Source of the DNA: Phycisphaerae bacterium
GTDB lineage: Bacteria > Planctomycetota > Phycisphaerae > Sedimentisphaerales > Anaerobacaceae
Direction: 5' to 3'
NCBI GenBank assembly: GCA_030615025.1
Contig: JAUXAB010000003.1
Coordinates: 1-64,000, forward strand
Length of the DNA stretch: 64,000 nucleotides
Shown: positions 16,269 to 25,824 of the stretch, in pieces
Position numbering within the stretch: the first letter of the stretch is position 1
Layout: each line of letters opens with the position of its first letter
Translations under genes and position numbers: made by a program
Notes under the pieces: generated by a model
The model's input: the letters and a program-made list of their open reading frames with translations, nothing else
The model's database searches: none
Told to the model about the DNA's origin: nothing

Positions 16269-18386
16269 ATGAGAAATAAACACTATCCAAATTTGTTCAC
16301 TCCGATTGAGATCGGCAATATGGTAGTACCAAATAGAATAGCAATGGTCCCAACGGACATAAGTTCTGCCAATGCGGATGGCTCTGTCAACCAGAGGGTA
16401 ATTACCTATCATGAGGAGATCGCCAAAGGTGGATGCGGATTTATCATTGTTGGTGCGACCACGCCTGATAAGGCCACAGGCAGACCGACTGTGACCTGTT
16501 TGGCTGCGGATGAAGACCCGTTGATCCCTGGACTTACCCATCTGGCGGAAGCCATGCATCGTCATGGAGCCAAGTGTGCGGTTCAGATACAACATCCAGG
16601 CCGACAGGCTGCCTGGCCCCGGAAGAACTTAATGTCAGCCAGTGACCATGTTTTGGATGTACCCGGCTCTGCCGGTCATGAAATCATTTATGCCGAGAGC
16701 ATTGCTCAAGGCAAATCGGTACGCGCTATGACGGTTGAGGAAATATATGATCTGATTGAGAAGTTTGCCGAAGCTGCCTGGCGAGTCCAGCAAGCAGGTT
16801 TTGATGCAGTAGAACTTCACGGAGCTCACGGGTACCTGATCGCGCAATTTATGAGCCCGTTTGTGAACAAGCGAAACGACCGTTTTGGAGGGAGTTTTAT
16901 CAATAGAATGCGTTTCACGATGGAAATCGTTAATCGAATTCAAATAAAATGCGGAAGAGACTTTCCCTTAGGTATTCGGTATTCGGGCGATGAATGGATC
17001 GAAGGGGGCAGAACACTCGATGAAAGCGTTAAGGTTGCCAAGCTTATGGAAGAAATGGGTCTGGCCTATGTTGACATCAGTGCCGGGATATTTGAGTCAC
17101 CCGGAACAGTAATGGATCCGATGTACTACCCTGAAGGCTGGAATACATACACGGCGGAGGAGGTGAAGAAACACGTCGAGATTCCCGTCATTACCAGCCA
17201 TTCATTACGAAATCCAGATTATTGTGAGAAAATCCTTGCGGAAGGCAAAGCAGACATGGTTGGGTTCAGCCGCCAGTTGATCGCTGATGCCTACTGGTCA
17301 AACAAGGCAAAAATGGGCAAAAAAGAAGAAATCAGAAGATGCATTTCCTGCCTTGTTGGCTGCTGGCAGGAATCGTTGATGATCAGGCGAGACATGAGAT
17401 GCGCTATCAACCCGGCCGTTGGCGACGAACGGTTTATTCATTTACAGCCTACCAAAAAAGCCTGTAAGGTGGCGGTCGTAGGTGGCGGACCGGCTGGCAT
17501 GGAAGCGGCTCGTATCTCCGCTTTGCGCGGGCATAAAGTAACAATTTTTGAAAAAACCGGTGAATTAGGCGGCGCTATGCTTTATTGCTGCACCGTACCC
17601 GGAAAGAACAAGATGCGCTGGTATGCCGATTGGCTCCGACAGCAGATGAAAAAACTCGGGGTCGACGTAAAATATTGCACAGAACCAACCGTAGCGGACC
17701 TTAAAGGCTATGATGTCGTATTGCTTGCTGCAGGAACAAGAGTTGTAAGGCCCAAAATTCCTGGAATCGATTTGCCGATAGTAGTAACCTTTGAGGATGT
17801 CCTGCGCTGCAAGAATACAAACTGTGAATACTATCCGGATGAAAGGGGAGAACCTGTAGAATGCGGCCAGGAGGTGTTGATCTGGGGTGACCACTTCGGC
17901 GCCGCTGATGCCGCCGAAAAGCTCGGTCACGCCGGCAAAAAGGTCACAATTGTCACTGAAAATCAAGACTTCGCCGAATGGATGGAGCCCTGTCATCGCG
18001 ATGTGATGATGAAACGGTTTGCCTGTGGCAATGGCGAAGGCCTGAAGAGCAAAACGTACGCTCATCCTGTTACTATAATTCCTAACAGCTCTGTATTGGA
18101 AATAAAGAAAGATGGTACGGTAGTTATAATCAGTAGCGCGTTCGAGAGGTCCACGGTAAAAGTTGATACGGTTGTTCTTGCCAAGGTCGAATCTAACGAT
18201 AGTGTATATGAAACCTTTCTGGAAGCCGGCCTGAATGTAGCCAAGATTGGTGACGCCAAAAAGATAAGAAACGTAAGAGGAGCTGTTACAGATGGTGCAA
18301 ATGCCGCTCTGGTTATTGAAGAAGGCGCAATACTCAACGCCAATAACGGGTTAATTTCAAATTTGCCAACAGGAGTTGAACTATAG
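16269..18386 (+). CDS. NADH:flavin oxidoreductase, 2,4-dienoyl-CoA reductase (FadH)-like
   Basis: 705 residues from ATG 16269 (GAGGTAG upstream; the frame extends back to 16212). Residues 1-340 form an old-yellow-enzyme FMN barrel (LFTPIEIGNMVVPNRIAMVP, VELHGAHGYLIAQF, GVRY-type IRYSGDEW). A 4Fe-4S motif follows at about 358 (CISCLVGC, then CAINP). The C-terminal half binds FAD/NAD (KVAVVGGGPAGMEAARI) as in FadH and trimethylamine dehydrogenase. Enzymes of this type reduce unsaturated acyl-CoA or enones, or oxidise amines and hydroxysteroid-like substrates. The specific substrate here is unknown; the sugar gene neighbours suggest a keto- or ene-intermediate. Confidence 0.88.
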   Translation: MRNKHYPNLFTPIEIGNMVVPNRIAMVPTDISSANADGSVNQRVITYHEEIAKGGCGFIIVGATTPDKATGRPTVTCLAADEDPLIPGLTHLAEAMHRHGAKCAVQIQHPGRQAAWPRKNLMSASDHVLDVPGSAGHEIIYAESIAQGKSVRAMTVEEIYDLIEKFAEAAWRVQQAGFDAVELHGAHGYLIAQFMSPFVNKRNDRFGGSFINRMRFTMEIVNRIQIKCGRDFPLGIRYSGDEWIEGGRTLDESVKVAKLMEEMGLAYVDISAGIFESPGTVMDPMYYPEGWNTYTAEEVKKHVEIPVITSHSLRNPDYCEKILAEGKADMVGFSRQLIADAYWSNKAKMGKKEEIRRCISCLVGCWQESLMIRRDMRCAINPAVGDERFIHLQPTKKACKVAVVGGGPAGMEAARISALRGHKVTIFEKTGELGGAMLYCCTVPGKNKMRWYADWLRQQMKKLGVDVKYCTEPTVADLKGYDVVLLAAGTRVVRPKIPGIDLPIVVTFEDVLRCKNTNCEYYPDERGEPVECGQEVLIWGDHFGAADAAEKLGHAGKKVTIVTENQDFAEWMEPCHRDVMMKRFACGNGEGLKSKTYAHPVTIIPNSSVLEIKKDGTVVIISSAFERSTVKVDTVVLAKVESNDSVYETFLEAGLNVAKIGDAKKIRNVRGAVTDGANAALVIEEGAILNANNGLISNLPTGVEL

Positions 18387-18479
18387 ATCAGGCTATCAGG
18401 AGATCAGGTAGTGGGCATCAGGTTGTCAGGATATCAGGAAACCAGGCCGCCTGATAACCCGGTAGCCTGATAGCCCGAC
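18386..18479. repeat. Quasi-palindromic ATCAGG/CCTGAT cluster
   Basis: Several ATCAGG(n) units on the left (ATCAGGCTATCAGG) and CCTGATAACCCGGTAGCCTGATAG on the right make an imperfect inverted repeat directly after the FadH-like gene stop. Confidence 0.75.
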
Positions 18480-18526
18480 CTTGACCTGGCTGGTAAGAAA
18501 GGCCTTGTAAACGCTGTTAACTTCAA

Positions 18527-18546
18527 CCCGCCAGAGGTATGGCGGG
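18527..18546. repeat. Element C palindrome
   Basis: CCCGCCAGAGGTATGGCGGG between genes; the in-gene relatives are at 7187-7243. Confidence 0.85.
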
Positions 18547-18643
18547 TCAATCAGGTCGCCGCGAGCTTGTTCTGTGTAAGAAGATTATTGAGAGCAATAA
18601 GAATAGGGCCTGGGTTAAAGTTACATAATAGGAGCTGCGTAAA

Positions 18644-19564
18644 ATGATTAAACTCGGTTTTTTAAGTGCAATCTTAGCGGACCAGACATTTGAAGAAGTT
18701 GTTTCTTTTGCCTCTGAGAGCGGATACGCATGTGTCGAAATCATGTGTTGGCCCCCTGGAAAAGCGGAAAGGCGTTACGCCGGGGTCACACACATCGATG
18801 TCACAAACCTTTCCAAAGAGAAGGTCGATAGTATTCAAAATCTCTTAGAAGAAAAGGGTGTCAGTCTCTCCGGCTTAGGATATTATCCAAATCCTCTGGA
18901 AGCAGATGACAAAAATGCAACGGCCTATATCGAACATATCAAGAAAGTAATTGATGCAGCGAACCAATTAGGGCTGGAAAATGTTAACACCTTTATTGGG
19001 AGAGACCACCAAAGAAATCTGGATGACAATTTTGCTAAGTTCAAGAAAATTTGGCCGCCCATTGTGAAATATGCTGAAGAAAAGGGTATAAAAATCGGCA
19101 TTAAAAACTGTCCCATGTTTTTCACCAACGATGAATGGCCTGGTGGGAAGAATCTGGCATCTTCTCCAGCTATCTGGCGAAGGATGTTCGAAGAGATTCC
19201 TTCGGCGAATTTCGGCCTGAATTACGATCCTTCTCATCTGGTCTGGCAGTTCATGGATTATGTCAGGCCCATTTATGAGTTTAGGGATCGCATTTTTCAT
19301 GTACACATTAAGGATGCCAAGGTGCTGCGTGAAAAATTGAACGATGTTGGTATTCTTGCGACTCCTCTGTCATTTCACAGTCCAAAGCTTCCCGGCCTGG
19401 GTGACGTTGATTGGGGCAAGTTCTTCTCGGCCTTAACGGACATAGGATATGATGGCGCAGCCTGTGTTGAAGTTGAAGACCGGGCTTATGACGGTTCTCT
19501 GCAGATGCGAAAAAGGTCTTTAGTTCAAAGCCGAGAATATGTAAAGCAATACGTTGTTTTGTGA
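18644..19564 (+). CDS. Sugar phosphate isomerase/epimerase (xylose isomerase-like barrel)
   Basis: 306 residues, ATG 18644 with AGGAG upstream. No signal peptide, so it is cytosolic. Barrel motifs: [63 protein letters not shown] (metal-binding Asp/His), [10 protein letters not shown] and [13 protein letters not shown] with [11 protein letters not shown]. Enzymes of this fold isomerise or epimerise sugars or act on inositol-type keto-sugars. It is followed by a Gfo/Idh/MocA gene, a common pairing for inositol or keto-sugar pathways. Confidence 0.88.
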   Translation: MIKLGFLSAILADQTFEEVVSFASESGYACVEIMCWPPGKAERRYAGVTHIDVTNLSKEKVDSIQNLLEEKGVSLSGLGYYPNPLEADDKNATAYIEHIKKVIDAANQLGLENVNTFIGRDHQRNLDDNFAKFKKIWPPIVKYAEEKGIKIGIKNCPMFFTNDEWPGGKNLASSPAIWRRMFEEIPSANFGLNYDPSHLVWQFMDYVRPIYEFRDRIFHVHIKDAKVLREKLNDVGILATPLSFHSPKLPGLGDVDWGKFFSALTDIGYDGAACVEVEDRAYDGSLQMRKRSLVQSREYVKQYVVL

Positions 19565-19945
19565 GATAGCCGTCTATGAAAGACATAAAGGTCAAGGCTG
19601 GCGAGTTCCTGAAAAGCACCCTTTGCTTAAAAACACACCAAGACGTGAGTAGATAAGGCCTTTTTCCAAGCCCTTGACCGAAGAACTACTGGCCATGGAG
19701 GCCTCGGATACCAGATATCCGAACAGCCTCATGCAATCTCCCGGAAGGGACGACATTTTATGAGTTGAAATCCCTCAGAATAAAGGTAGAATATTATCTG
19801 AAAGGCTTTCTGGAAGAAAAACATAATCGCTTCTTTGAGATTATGAGCGTAAAAAATGCAACGTTAATCGGCGCCGCTATTGCGGGCTTAACAAACTGAT
19901 ATTGGCAAAACCAACTGTCACATATAATTTGCGAGGAGAGTTATT
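19565..19945. other. Gap with degenerate coding remnants
   Basis: 381 bases between the isomerase and the Gfo/Idh gene. No intact gene. The right half (19729-19899) holds a short coding remnant described separately; the left half has short frames broken by stops (for example from ATG 19576) without recognisable similarity. Confidence 0.55.
19729..19899 (+). pseudogene. Remnant of the C-terminus of a possible hexokinase-family gene
   Basis: One frame reads EGTTFYELKSLRIKVEYYL, then NATLIGAAIAGLTN and TGA. The EGTTFY plus ...IGAAIAGLT pattern resembles the end of hexokinase-family sugar kinases (DGST-Y ... GAA-AGL). There is no start codon or upstream half, so it looks like a decayed gene end. 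The family assignment is a weak resemblance judged by eye. Confidence 0.35.
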
Positions 19946-21337
19946 ATGAAACTTGATAAAGACACTAACAAAGTAGCAGTATCACGTCGTGATTTTATGT
20001 ATGGAGCCGGTGCCGCATTTGCGTCTTTGACTATTGTCCCCAGCCACGCTCTGGGACGAGCAGGTCATATCCCTCCGAGTGAGACAATACAAGTTGGTGG
20101 AGTCGGCGTTGGTGGCGTAGGACACGGCCAGATACGAAGCATAAGTCAGCAGGCGAACACCAGGATTGTTGCGCTGTGCGATGTTGATGATGTGTATGCT
20201 GCGCGGACATACAACTATTTCCCAAAAGCAAGGAGATATCGCAATTTTCGGGAGATGCTGGACGCCGAGGCGGATAAGATTGACGCGGTGTACTGTGGCA
20301 CGCCTGACCATACCCATGCGGTAATCACAATAGCCGCCCTCAGGAAAGGCAAGCACGTTTGCTGTGTGAAGCCCCTTACCCGCACGACTCACGAGTGCAG
20401 GCGTGTCGTAGAGGAAGCTCAGAAGGCCAAAGTAGCCACGCAGGTCACCGCTTCACCCAATTCTACAGAGAAAGGCTGCCGAACCTGCGAGATGATCTGG
20501 GGCGGCGCCATCGGAGACGTCCGCGAAGTGCATATCTGGTCTAATCGACCTCTGTGGCCCCAGGGGATGCTTCGTCCGCCAGGTTCCGACGCGGTGCCTG
20601 ATACCCTCGACTGGGATCTGTGGATTGGCCCGGCACCTATGCGGCCTTTCAAAGACGAGTGGCCTGACGACCATCTCACGCTCAATCAGCTTTGGTCTCG
20701 CCGTCCGCGCAAGGCCGTCTATCACCCCTGGAATTTCCGGGGCTGGTGGGCTTTTGGCACCGGCGCCCTGGGGGACATGGGCTGCCACTATTTCAACATT
20801 CCCAAGCGAGCGTTGAAACTTGGCCATCCCGTCAGCGTCAGCGCCACCTCAACCCGCGTGATGTCTGAGACTGCACCGTTGGCTTCTATCGTCACCTGGG
20901 AGTTTCCCGCCAGAGAAGGCATGCCGCCCTTGAAAGCGGTCTGGTACGACGGAGGTCTTAAGCCACCACGCCCAGCCGAGCTTGAGCCGGGAAGAAACCT
21001 GCCCACTGAAAGCGTGCTTTACGTCGGTGACAAGGGCAAGATGCTTGGTACGCGAATCATACCCGAGCAGAAAATGGAGGCTTATACCCTGCCACCCAAG
21101 ACACTTCAGCGCCACGGCGGCACATGGCCCGAGTGGGCCGAAGCCATGCGCGGCGGCCAGACTGCTGCCTGCCAGTTCAGTTGGGCCGGCCCATTAACCG
21201 AGATCGTTCTGCTGGGCAACATCGCTATTCGCACCGGCAAGCATCTGAAGTGGGACGGCAAAAACATGAGATTTACGAATGACAAAGACGCAAATAAATA
21301 TGTTAAGGAACCGTATCGTTCAGGTTGGTCTTTGTAA
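19946..21337 (+). CDS. Tat-exported Gfo/Idh/MocA-family oxidoreductase
   Basis: 463 residues, ATG 19946 with GAGGAG upstream. A Tat signal (VSRRDFMYGAGAAFASLTIV) is followed by a Rossmann domain (VGGVGVGGVGHGQI, then ALCDVDDVYA), DAVYCGTPDHTHA and the Lys-Pro motif CVKPLTRT. The C-terminal beta domain carries GTGALGDMGCHYFNIP, typical of the planctomycete branch. The family oxidises or reduces sugars at C-2 or C-3 with NAD(P). Being exported with a bound cofactor fits 3-keto-glycoside chemistry with the DUF1080 proteins encoded next; the cofactor and substrate are inferred. Confidence 0.9.
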   Translation: MKLDKDTNKVAVSRRDFMYGAGAAFASLTIVPSHALGRAGHIPPSETIQVGGVGVGGVGHGQIRSISQQANTRIVALCDVDDVYAARTYNYFPKARRYRNFREMLDAEADKIDAVYCGTPDHTHAVITIAALRKGKHVCCVKPLTRTTHECRRVVEEAQKAKVATQVTASPNSTEKGCRTCEMIWGGAIGDVREVHIWSNRPLWPQGMLRPPGSDAVPDTLDWDLWIGPAPMRPFKDEWPDDHLTLNQLWSRRPRKAVYHPWNFRGWWAFGTGALGDMGCHYFNIPKRALKLGHPVSVSATSTRVMSETAPLASIVTWEFPAREGMPPLKAVWYDGGLKPPRPAELEPGRNLPTESVLYVGDKGKMLGTRIIPEQKMEAYTLPPKTLQRHGGTWPEWAEAMRGGQTAACQFSWAGPLTEIVLLGNIAIRTGKHLKWDGKNMRFTNDKDANKYVKEPYRSGWSL

Positions 21338-21378
21338 CTGATAAACTTAAGATTTGTTAACTGTTAAGGAGGTTGGCC

Positions 21379-23340
21379 ATGAAGAACTGTCTGTGTTTTC
21401 TGATTGTATTGTTGGTTATGATTCCCCTGGCTGTGCACGCGGCAGAGCCAATCTTTGTTCCGGTCAAGATAGATGGGCCGGTTCACGACCCTGCGAACGA
21501 CAGCTATTGGTTTGGGCCATTCAGTGAATGCTGTTCGGTCTTAGATGTCGATGGCGATGGTGACCTCGATATTGCAGCCGGCCGAAACTGGTACGAAGCA
21601 CCGAGATGGAAAAAGCACACGAACTTCCGGGATGGTGCTATGACAAACGGCCCGGAAACAGACGACAACAGCGAATTCGCCATGGACGTCAATCGCGATG
21701 GACGAATCGACATCGTCAGCTCAGGGTGGATGTACATGAAGGGCGCGTTTTGGTACGAGAACCCCGGTAAGACCGGCACAAAATGGAAATCCACAAGGAT
21801 TCACCTGGCAAGGTCCATGGAGGGTATCATCCACGGCGATATCGACGGCGATGGCGATGACGATATCCTCGTGAACCACTGGACACTGCATCCCGGCCAA
21901 GGCGTGACATGGCTGGAATCCATCGACCGCAAGCCGTGGCTAAAGGAGCATATCGTCGGAACAAAGGGTGATCTTCACGGCAATGGCCTCGGAGACATCA
22001 ACGGCGATGGCCGGACCGATATCGTCACTCCAAGCGGATGGTACGAAGGGCCTCGCCGTCCCACCAAGGACAAGTGGATTTTCCACGCAGACTATACATG
22101 GAAAGGACCGGCCTCTCATCCGATCCTCATCCATGACGTCGACGAGGACGGGCTGAATGACATCATCATCGGTGCCTCTCACTCCTATGGGTTGGCCTGG
22201 CTCGAACAGGTCGTTGATGCCAGCGGCAACCGCAGCTTCACAACGCACTGGATCGAAAAGGATTTCGGCCAGTTCCACACTATGGAGCTTGGCGACCTCA
22301 ACGGTGATGGCAAACCGGACCTCGTAACCGGCAAACGTTTGTTTGCTCATCATGGCAACGATATCAGCGCATTTGACCCGCTGTTCGCATTTTGGTACGA
22401 CCTCAAAGGCGGCAAGTTCGAGTGCCACGTCCTGTCCTACAACCATCTGCCCTGGTATTCAAAAGAGGGAACCCTCAATCCACCCCCTAATGGTGCCATC
22501 GCAGTAGGAATGAAACTGAACATCGTTGACCTCGACAAGGACGGCGACAACGACATAGTTATCGCAGGAAAGGGCGGGCTTTATGTTTTCTTCAACAAAG
22601 GCTACCCGCCATCGCCGCGCCGCGAGCACAAGCTGCCGCCCCACGACTCTTACCCCACATGGAGAGAATGGCCCGGCTTTAAGCCGCTGTTCAACAGCAA
22701 GGACCTAACAGGCTGGAAGATACCGCAGGGCGACAATGGCCATTGGAAGGTAGTCGACCGAGTGATCGATTACGACGCGCAGTCGGAAGCCCGCGGTGAT
22801 AAGAACTTGTGGACAGAGGAGTCATTCGGCGACTTCCGCCTGCTCATTGAATGGCGTTTCAAACGTACTACGGGCTTATACCCGATGCCGACTATTCTGC
22901 CTGACGGCTCATATAAGAAGGATGCCAACGGCAAAGTAATTACCGAACTGCGGCCAAATGCTGATTCGGGGATTATGCTCCGCGGTACGGGCAGGACACA
23001 GGTGAATATCTGGTGTTGGCCGGTGGGTTCCGGTGAAGTGTGGGCAGTTCGCAACGATAGGAATCTACTGCCGCAGTTGCGAGCCGCAGCCGTGCCCAAA
23101 GTCCGCGCCGACAACCCGGTCGGTCAGTGGAACCTGTTTGACATCACCATGAAAGGGGATCGGATGACGGTGATACTAAATGGCCAGATGGTCATAGAGA
23201 ATGCACAGGTCCCAGGGATCCCGGAGCGTGGCCCCATTGGACTGCAACATCATGGCGGTCTCGATAAGAGAACCGGAAAAATGAGCCCGGCGTCGAGCCT
23301 GATTCAGTTCCGCAACATTTGGATTAAACAGCTCAACTAA
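21379..23340 (+). CDS. Secreted FG-GAP beta-propeller with DUF1080 domain
   Basis: 653 residues from ATG 21379, with AAGGAGGT upstream. A signal peptide (ends around AVHAAEP) is followed by about seven Asp-rich repeats of DxDGDGDxD type (DVDGDGDLDIAAG, DIDGDGDDDILV, DLNGDGKPDLVTG, DLDKDGDNDIVIAG), predicted to make a seven-bladed calcium-binding propeller. The last 220 residues are DUF1080 (FNSKDLTGWK, then NADSGIMLRG and the GPIGLQHHGG end), a concanavalin-like domain known as 3-keto-disaccharide hydrolase. It probably binds and cleaves oxidised glycosides outside the cell. The next gene has the same domain. Confidence 0.88.
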   Translation: MKNCLCFLIVLLVMIPLAVHAAEPIFVPVKIDGPVHDPANDSYWFGPFSECCSVLDVDGDGDLDIAAGRNWYEAPRWKKHTNFRDGAMTNGPETDDNSEFAMDVNRDGRIDIVSSGWMYMKGAFWYENPGKTGTKWKSTRIHLARSMEGIIHGDIDGDGDDDILVNHWTLHPGQGVTWLESIDRKPWLKEHIVGTKGDLHGNGLGDINGDGRTDIVTPSGWYEGPRRPTKDKWIFHADYTWKGPASHPILIHDVDEDGLNDIIIGASHSYGLAWLEQVVDASGNRSFTTHWIEKDFGQFHTMELGDLNGDGKPDLVTGKRLFAHHGNDISAFDPLFAFWYDLKGGKFECHVLSYNHLPWYSKEGTLNPPPNGAIAVGMKLNIVDLDKDGDNDIVIAGKGGLYVFFNKGYPPSPRREHKLPPHDSYPTWREWPGFKPLFNSKDLTGWKIPQGDNGHWKVVDRVIDYDAQSEARGDKNLWTEESFGDFRLLIEWRFKRTTGLYPMPTILPDGSYKKDANGKVITELRPNADSGIMLRGTGRTQVNIWCWPVGSGEVWAVRNDRNLLPQLRAAAVPKVRADNPVGQWNLFDITMKGDRMTVILNGQMVIENAQVPGIPERGPIGLQHHGGLDKRTGKMSPASSLIQFRNIWIKQLN

Positions 23341-23347
23341 TATACTT

Positions 23348-23379
23348 GCCCCGTAAGACCAACGGCTAACTTACGGGGC
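23348..23379. repeat. Palindromic element G, copy 1
   Basis: GCCCCGTAAG/CTTACGGGGC arms with loop ACCAACGGCTAA. The 32 bases are the exact reverse complement of 27966-27997. Confidence 0.92.
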
Positions 23380-23447
23380 TTGTAGCAAGAAGTATGTGTT
23401 CTTTTACAATCGTTTTGGACCATAGAGCAAGTAATGGAGGTTTGAAG

Positions 23448-25541
23448 ATGATAGTGAAACGATGTATGACCGTGTTAAGTTTGTTTATGGTTGCGTTTGC
23501 CACCGGTGCCCCAGCCCGAGACGACGGGTTCATCCAGCTTTTCAATGGTGAAGACCTCAGCAATTGGCAAAACGCTGGTGGCGGGAAACCCAGTACCGGT
23601 TGGGTAGTGGAAGACAGTGTGCTGGTCCGAAAACCTGGGGCCGGGATGATCTGGAGCAAGGAGCGCTTCGGCAACTTCGTGCTGGATTTGGAGTTCAAAA
23701 CAGAAGGCAACAGCGGCATCTTTTTCCGCACCGACAATCCAGAGGATTGTGTGCAGACGGGCTTCGAGATGCAGGTTTATCGACCGGTCAAGAAACCGGG
23801 AAAGCATAGCTGCGGCGCGATTTACGACACCCTGTCACCCAGCAAGGAAATGACAAAGGATGGGCAATGGAACCACGTCACTATCACCGCTGTGGACAAT
23901 AACATCAGCATCGTGCTCAATGGTGTGCAGATTATCGACATGGACTTGAGCCGATGGACAGAGCCTCACAAGAATCCCGATGGGTTGAATAACAAGTTTC
24001 GTACAGCCCTAAAGGATTTTAAGCGAGAAGGCCATATCGGCTTCCAGGATCACGGCGCACCTGTGTGGTATCGCAACATTCGTATCAAACCTTTGAGAAC
24101 CGGAGCCGTTTCTGGCATATCCGGTAGTTTGCTGGCGGGAGGTGACACCGGGCGCATCTTCACATTGGCTCCAGACTCTCATGGTATGGTTCTCAAAGCT
24201 CCGGACGGCCACACCGTGTTCCGATACATGACCAAAAAGCCTGTCGAGACGAAGCTGGCCGCCAATAGCGTTTGTTGCCTCTATCCATTGAATACGCCCT
24301 CGGGAGAAAGGGTGGTTGATTTTGCTCCCAGTGACCATCCTCATCATCGCGGTGTTTTTCTGGCGTGGCATTCTATCACAGCCAAAAAAGCCAAAAAGAA
24401 AGCCGATTTCTGGGGCTGGGGAGCCTGGGCACCAACCGAAGGACGGCGCATCAAGAATAGCAGCGTCAGACTTCTTCAAGCTGATTCAGAACGTGCCACG
24501 CTGGAAGTCTGCAATGACTGGCTTGTCGGAAACATGAAAATGATTGACGAAATAACGTTCATTGTCGCCCGCCAGGAGAAATCGGCCCACGTGGTCGACC
24601 TGAATTATCATTTAACACCTGCGATGGACGTCACCTTAGATAAGACGGCTTTCGGGGGACTCTGTGCGAAAGCCCGAAAGGACGGCAAGGGTTCTTATTA
24701 TAGCCCCAGTGGTTTGACAAAACTACCCAACCCCCATCACTTGAAGCCAGAATCCGACTGGCCAGCCGCTGATTGGTACGATTACACAATGAAGTTGAAT
24801 AGTGGCAAAACGGTCGGTGTAGCGGTGCTCGACCATCCGGCCAATCCGCCCACCACCTGGCATAACCTTGGACCCATTGCCATGCTCAACCCTTGCATCG
24901 TCGCGGCTGGACCCGTCAAGATAAATAAAGGGCAAACCCTGCAACTGCGGTACCGTCTTGTTGTGCACGACGGCCCGACGCCCGTGAAACTGCTAAAGAG
25001 ACTAACCGACGAGTGGCGCCAGCACGCAGGCGCAGAACGCTTCCAACTCGAACCCGGCTTTGTGCGGCTGGACAACGGTAAAGACCTCACCGGCTGGTTC
25101 GGTGCAAAATGGTCTGGTGAGAAGACAGGTGACAGAACCGGATGGAGTGTCGTCGATGGCGCGATTCATCTTGATTCCGAAGCCGCGAGAAGTCACCTAT
25201 TCAATGAGAAAACGTATAGCAAAAATGTAATCATCCGTTTGCAATTTCGGGCCGGTCGCGTGGCCGACTCCGGCTTGTGCATTCACGGCAGGCAATTCCA
25301 AGTCCGTGATTACCCGAATTCTCTGCCTGATACTAAGAAGTATGCACCTTTTTCCAACCGGCCAGGTGAGTGGAACGACCTGGAACTCGACATCACTGAC
25401 GGTGTTGCGGTGATCAAGCTGAATGGCCAGGTTGTTGAGAAAGCGTGGAAATTAGGCGCCGCGGCAGATAGAGGACTTGGTCTGCAAAGAGAGCTCGGCG
25501 AATTTGATTTCCGGTATATCAGACTGAAGGAGAAGAAATGA
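23448..25541 (+). CDS. Secreted DUF1080-PmoA-like-DUF1080 protein
   Basis: 697 residues from ATG 23448 (GGAGG upstream; the frame is open back to 23394). Signal peptide (SLFMVAFATGAPA), then a first DUF1080 domain (about 28-215; LFNGEDLSNW, GNSGIFFRTD, GHIGFQDHG), a central PmoA/DUF6807-type domain (about 225-520; DHPHHRGVFLAWHSI), and a second DUF1080-like domain (RLDNGKDLTGWFG ... RGLGLQREL). DUF1080 proteins are linked to hydrolysis of 3-keto-glycosides; the PmoA-like domain has no known reaction here. Two glycoside-type domains around a middle unit suggest a multifunctional extracellular enzyme. It is the last gene of the plus-strand sugar run. Confidence 0.87.
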   Translation: MIVKRCMTVLSLFMVAFATGAPARDDGFIQLFNGEDLSNWQNAGGGKPSTGWVVEDSVLVRKPGAGMIWSKERFGNFVLDLEFKTEGNSGIFFRTDNPEDCVQTGFEMQVYRPVKKPGKHSCGAIYDTLSPSKEMTKDGQWNHVTITAVDNNISIVLNGVQIIDMDLSRWTEPHKNPDGLNNKFRTALKDFKREGHIGFQDHGAPVWYRNIRIKPLRTGAVSGISGSLLAGGDTGRIFTLAPDSHGMVLKAPDGHTVFRYMTKKPVETKLAANSVCCLYPLNTPSGERVVDFAPSDHPHHRGVFLAWHSITAKKAKKKADFWGWGAWAPTEGRRIKNSSVRLLQADSERATLEVCNDWLVGNMKMIDEITFIVARQEKSAHVVDLNYHLTPAMDVTLDKTAFGGLCAKARKDGKGSYYSPSGLTKLPNPHHLKPESDWPAADWYDYTMKLNSGKTVGVAVLDHPANPPTTWHNLGPIAMLNPCIVAAGPVKINKGQTLQLRYRLVVHDGPTPVKLLKRLTDEWRQHAGAERFQLEPGFVRLDNGKDLTGWFGAKWSGEKTGDRTGWSVVDGAIHLDSEAARSHLFNEKTYSKNVIIRLQFRAGRVADSGLCIHGRQFQVRDYPNSLPDTKKYAPFSNRPGEWNDLELDITDGVAVIKLNGQVVEKAWKLGAAADRGLGLQRELGEFDFRYIRLKEKK

Positions 25542-25824
25542 GCCGGCAGGCACATCAATCGCGAGTACAAGAAAAGGTTGGAACTATAGTCCGGTCCACT
25601 TCCGGCCTATGTCGCGATGGAAAAATATCTGTCGATGTCTGCTCTTTGTTTTGTTACAGATATGTTTTGTCCGCAGGACGCCTTCCGGCGAAAGATAGAG
25701 CTGTGGATTAATGAAAGGACTCACCATGCGACGGCTGTGTGTAACTGGTAATTGGTAACTGACTAAATGACCAATCACCATTAACCAACTGCCTGAAAAG
25801 CGGTCACATATACCCAGGCAGCAA
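25542..25824. other. Intergenic region with element F
   Basis: No gene seen. It contains GTAACTGGTAATTGGTAACT ... ACCAATCACCATTAACC (25741-25792), a quasi-palindromic tandem related to 7603-7640 and 36971-37023. Confidence 0.6.
25741..25792. repeat. Element F, quasi-palindrome
   Basis: GTAACTGGTAATTGGTAAC opposed to ACCAATCACCATTAACC; it lies between the convergent ends of the DUF1080 and Memo genes. Confidence 0.7.
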
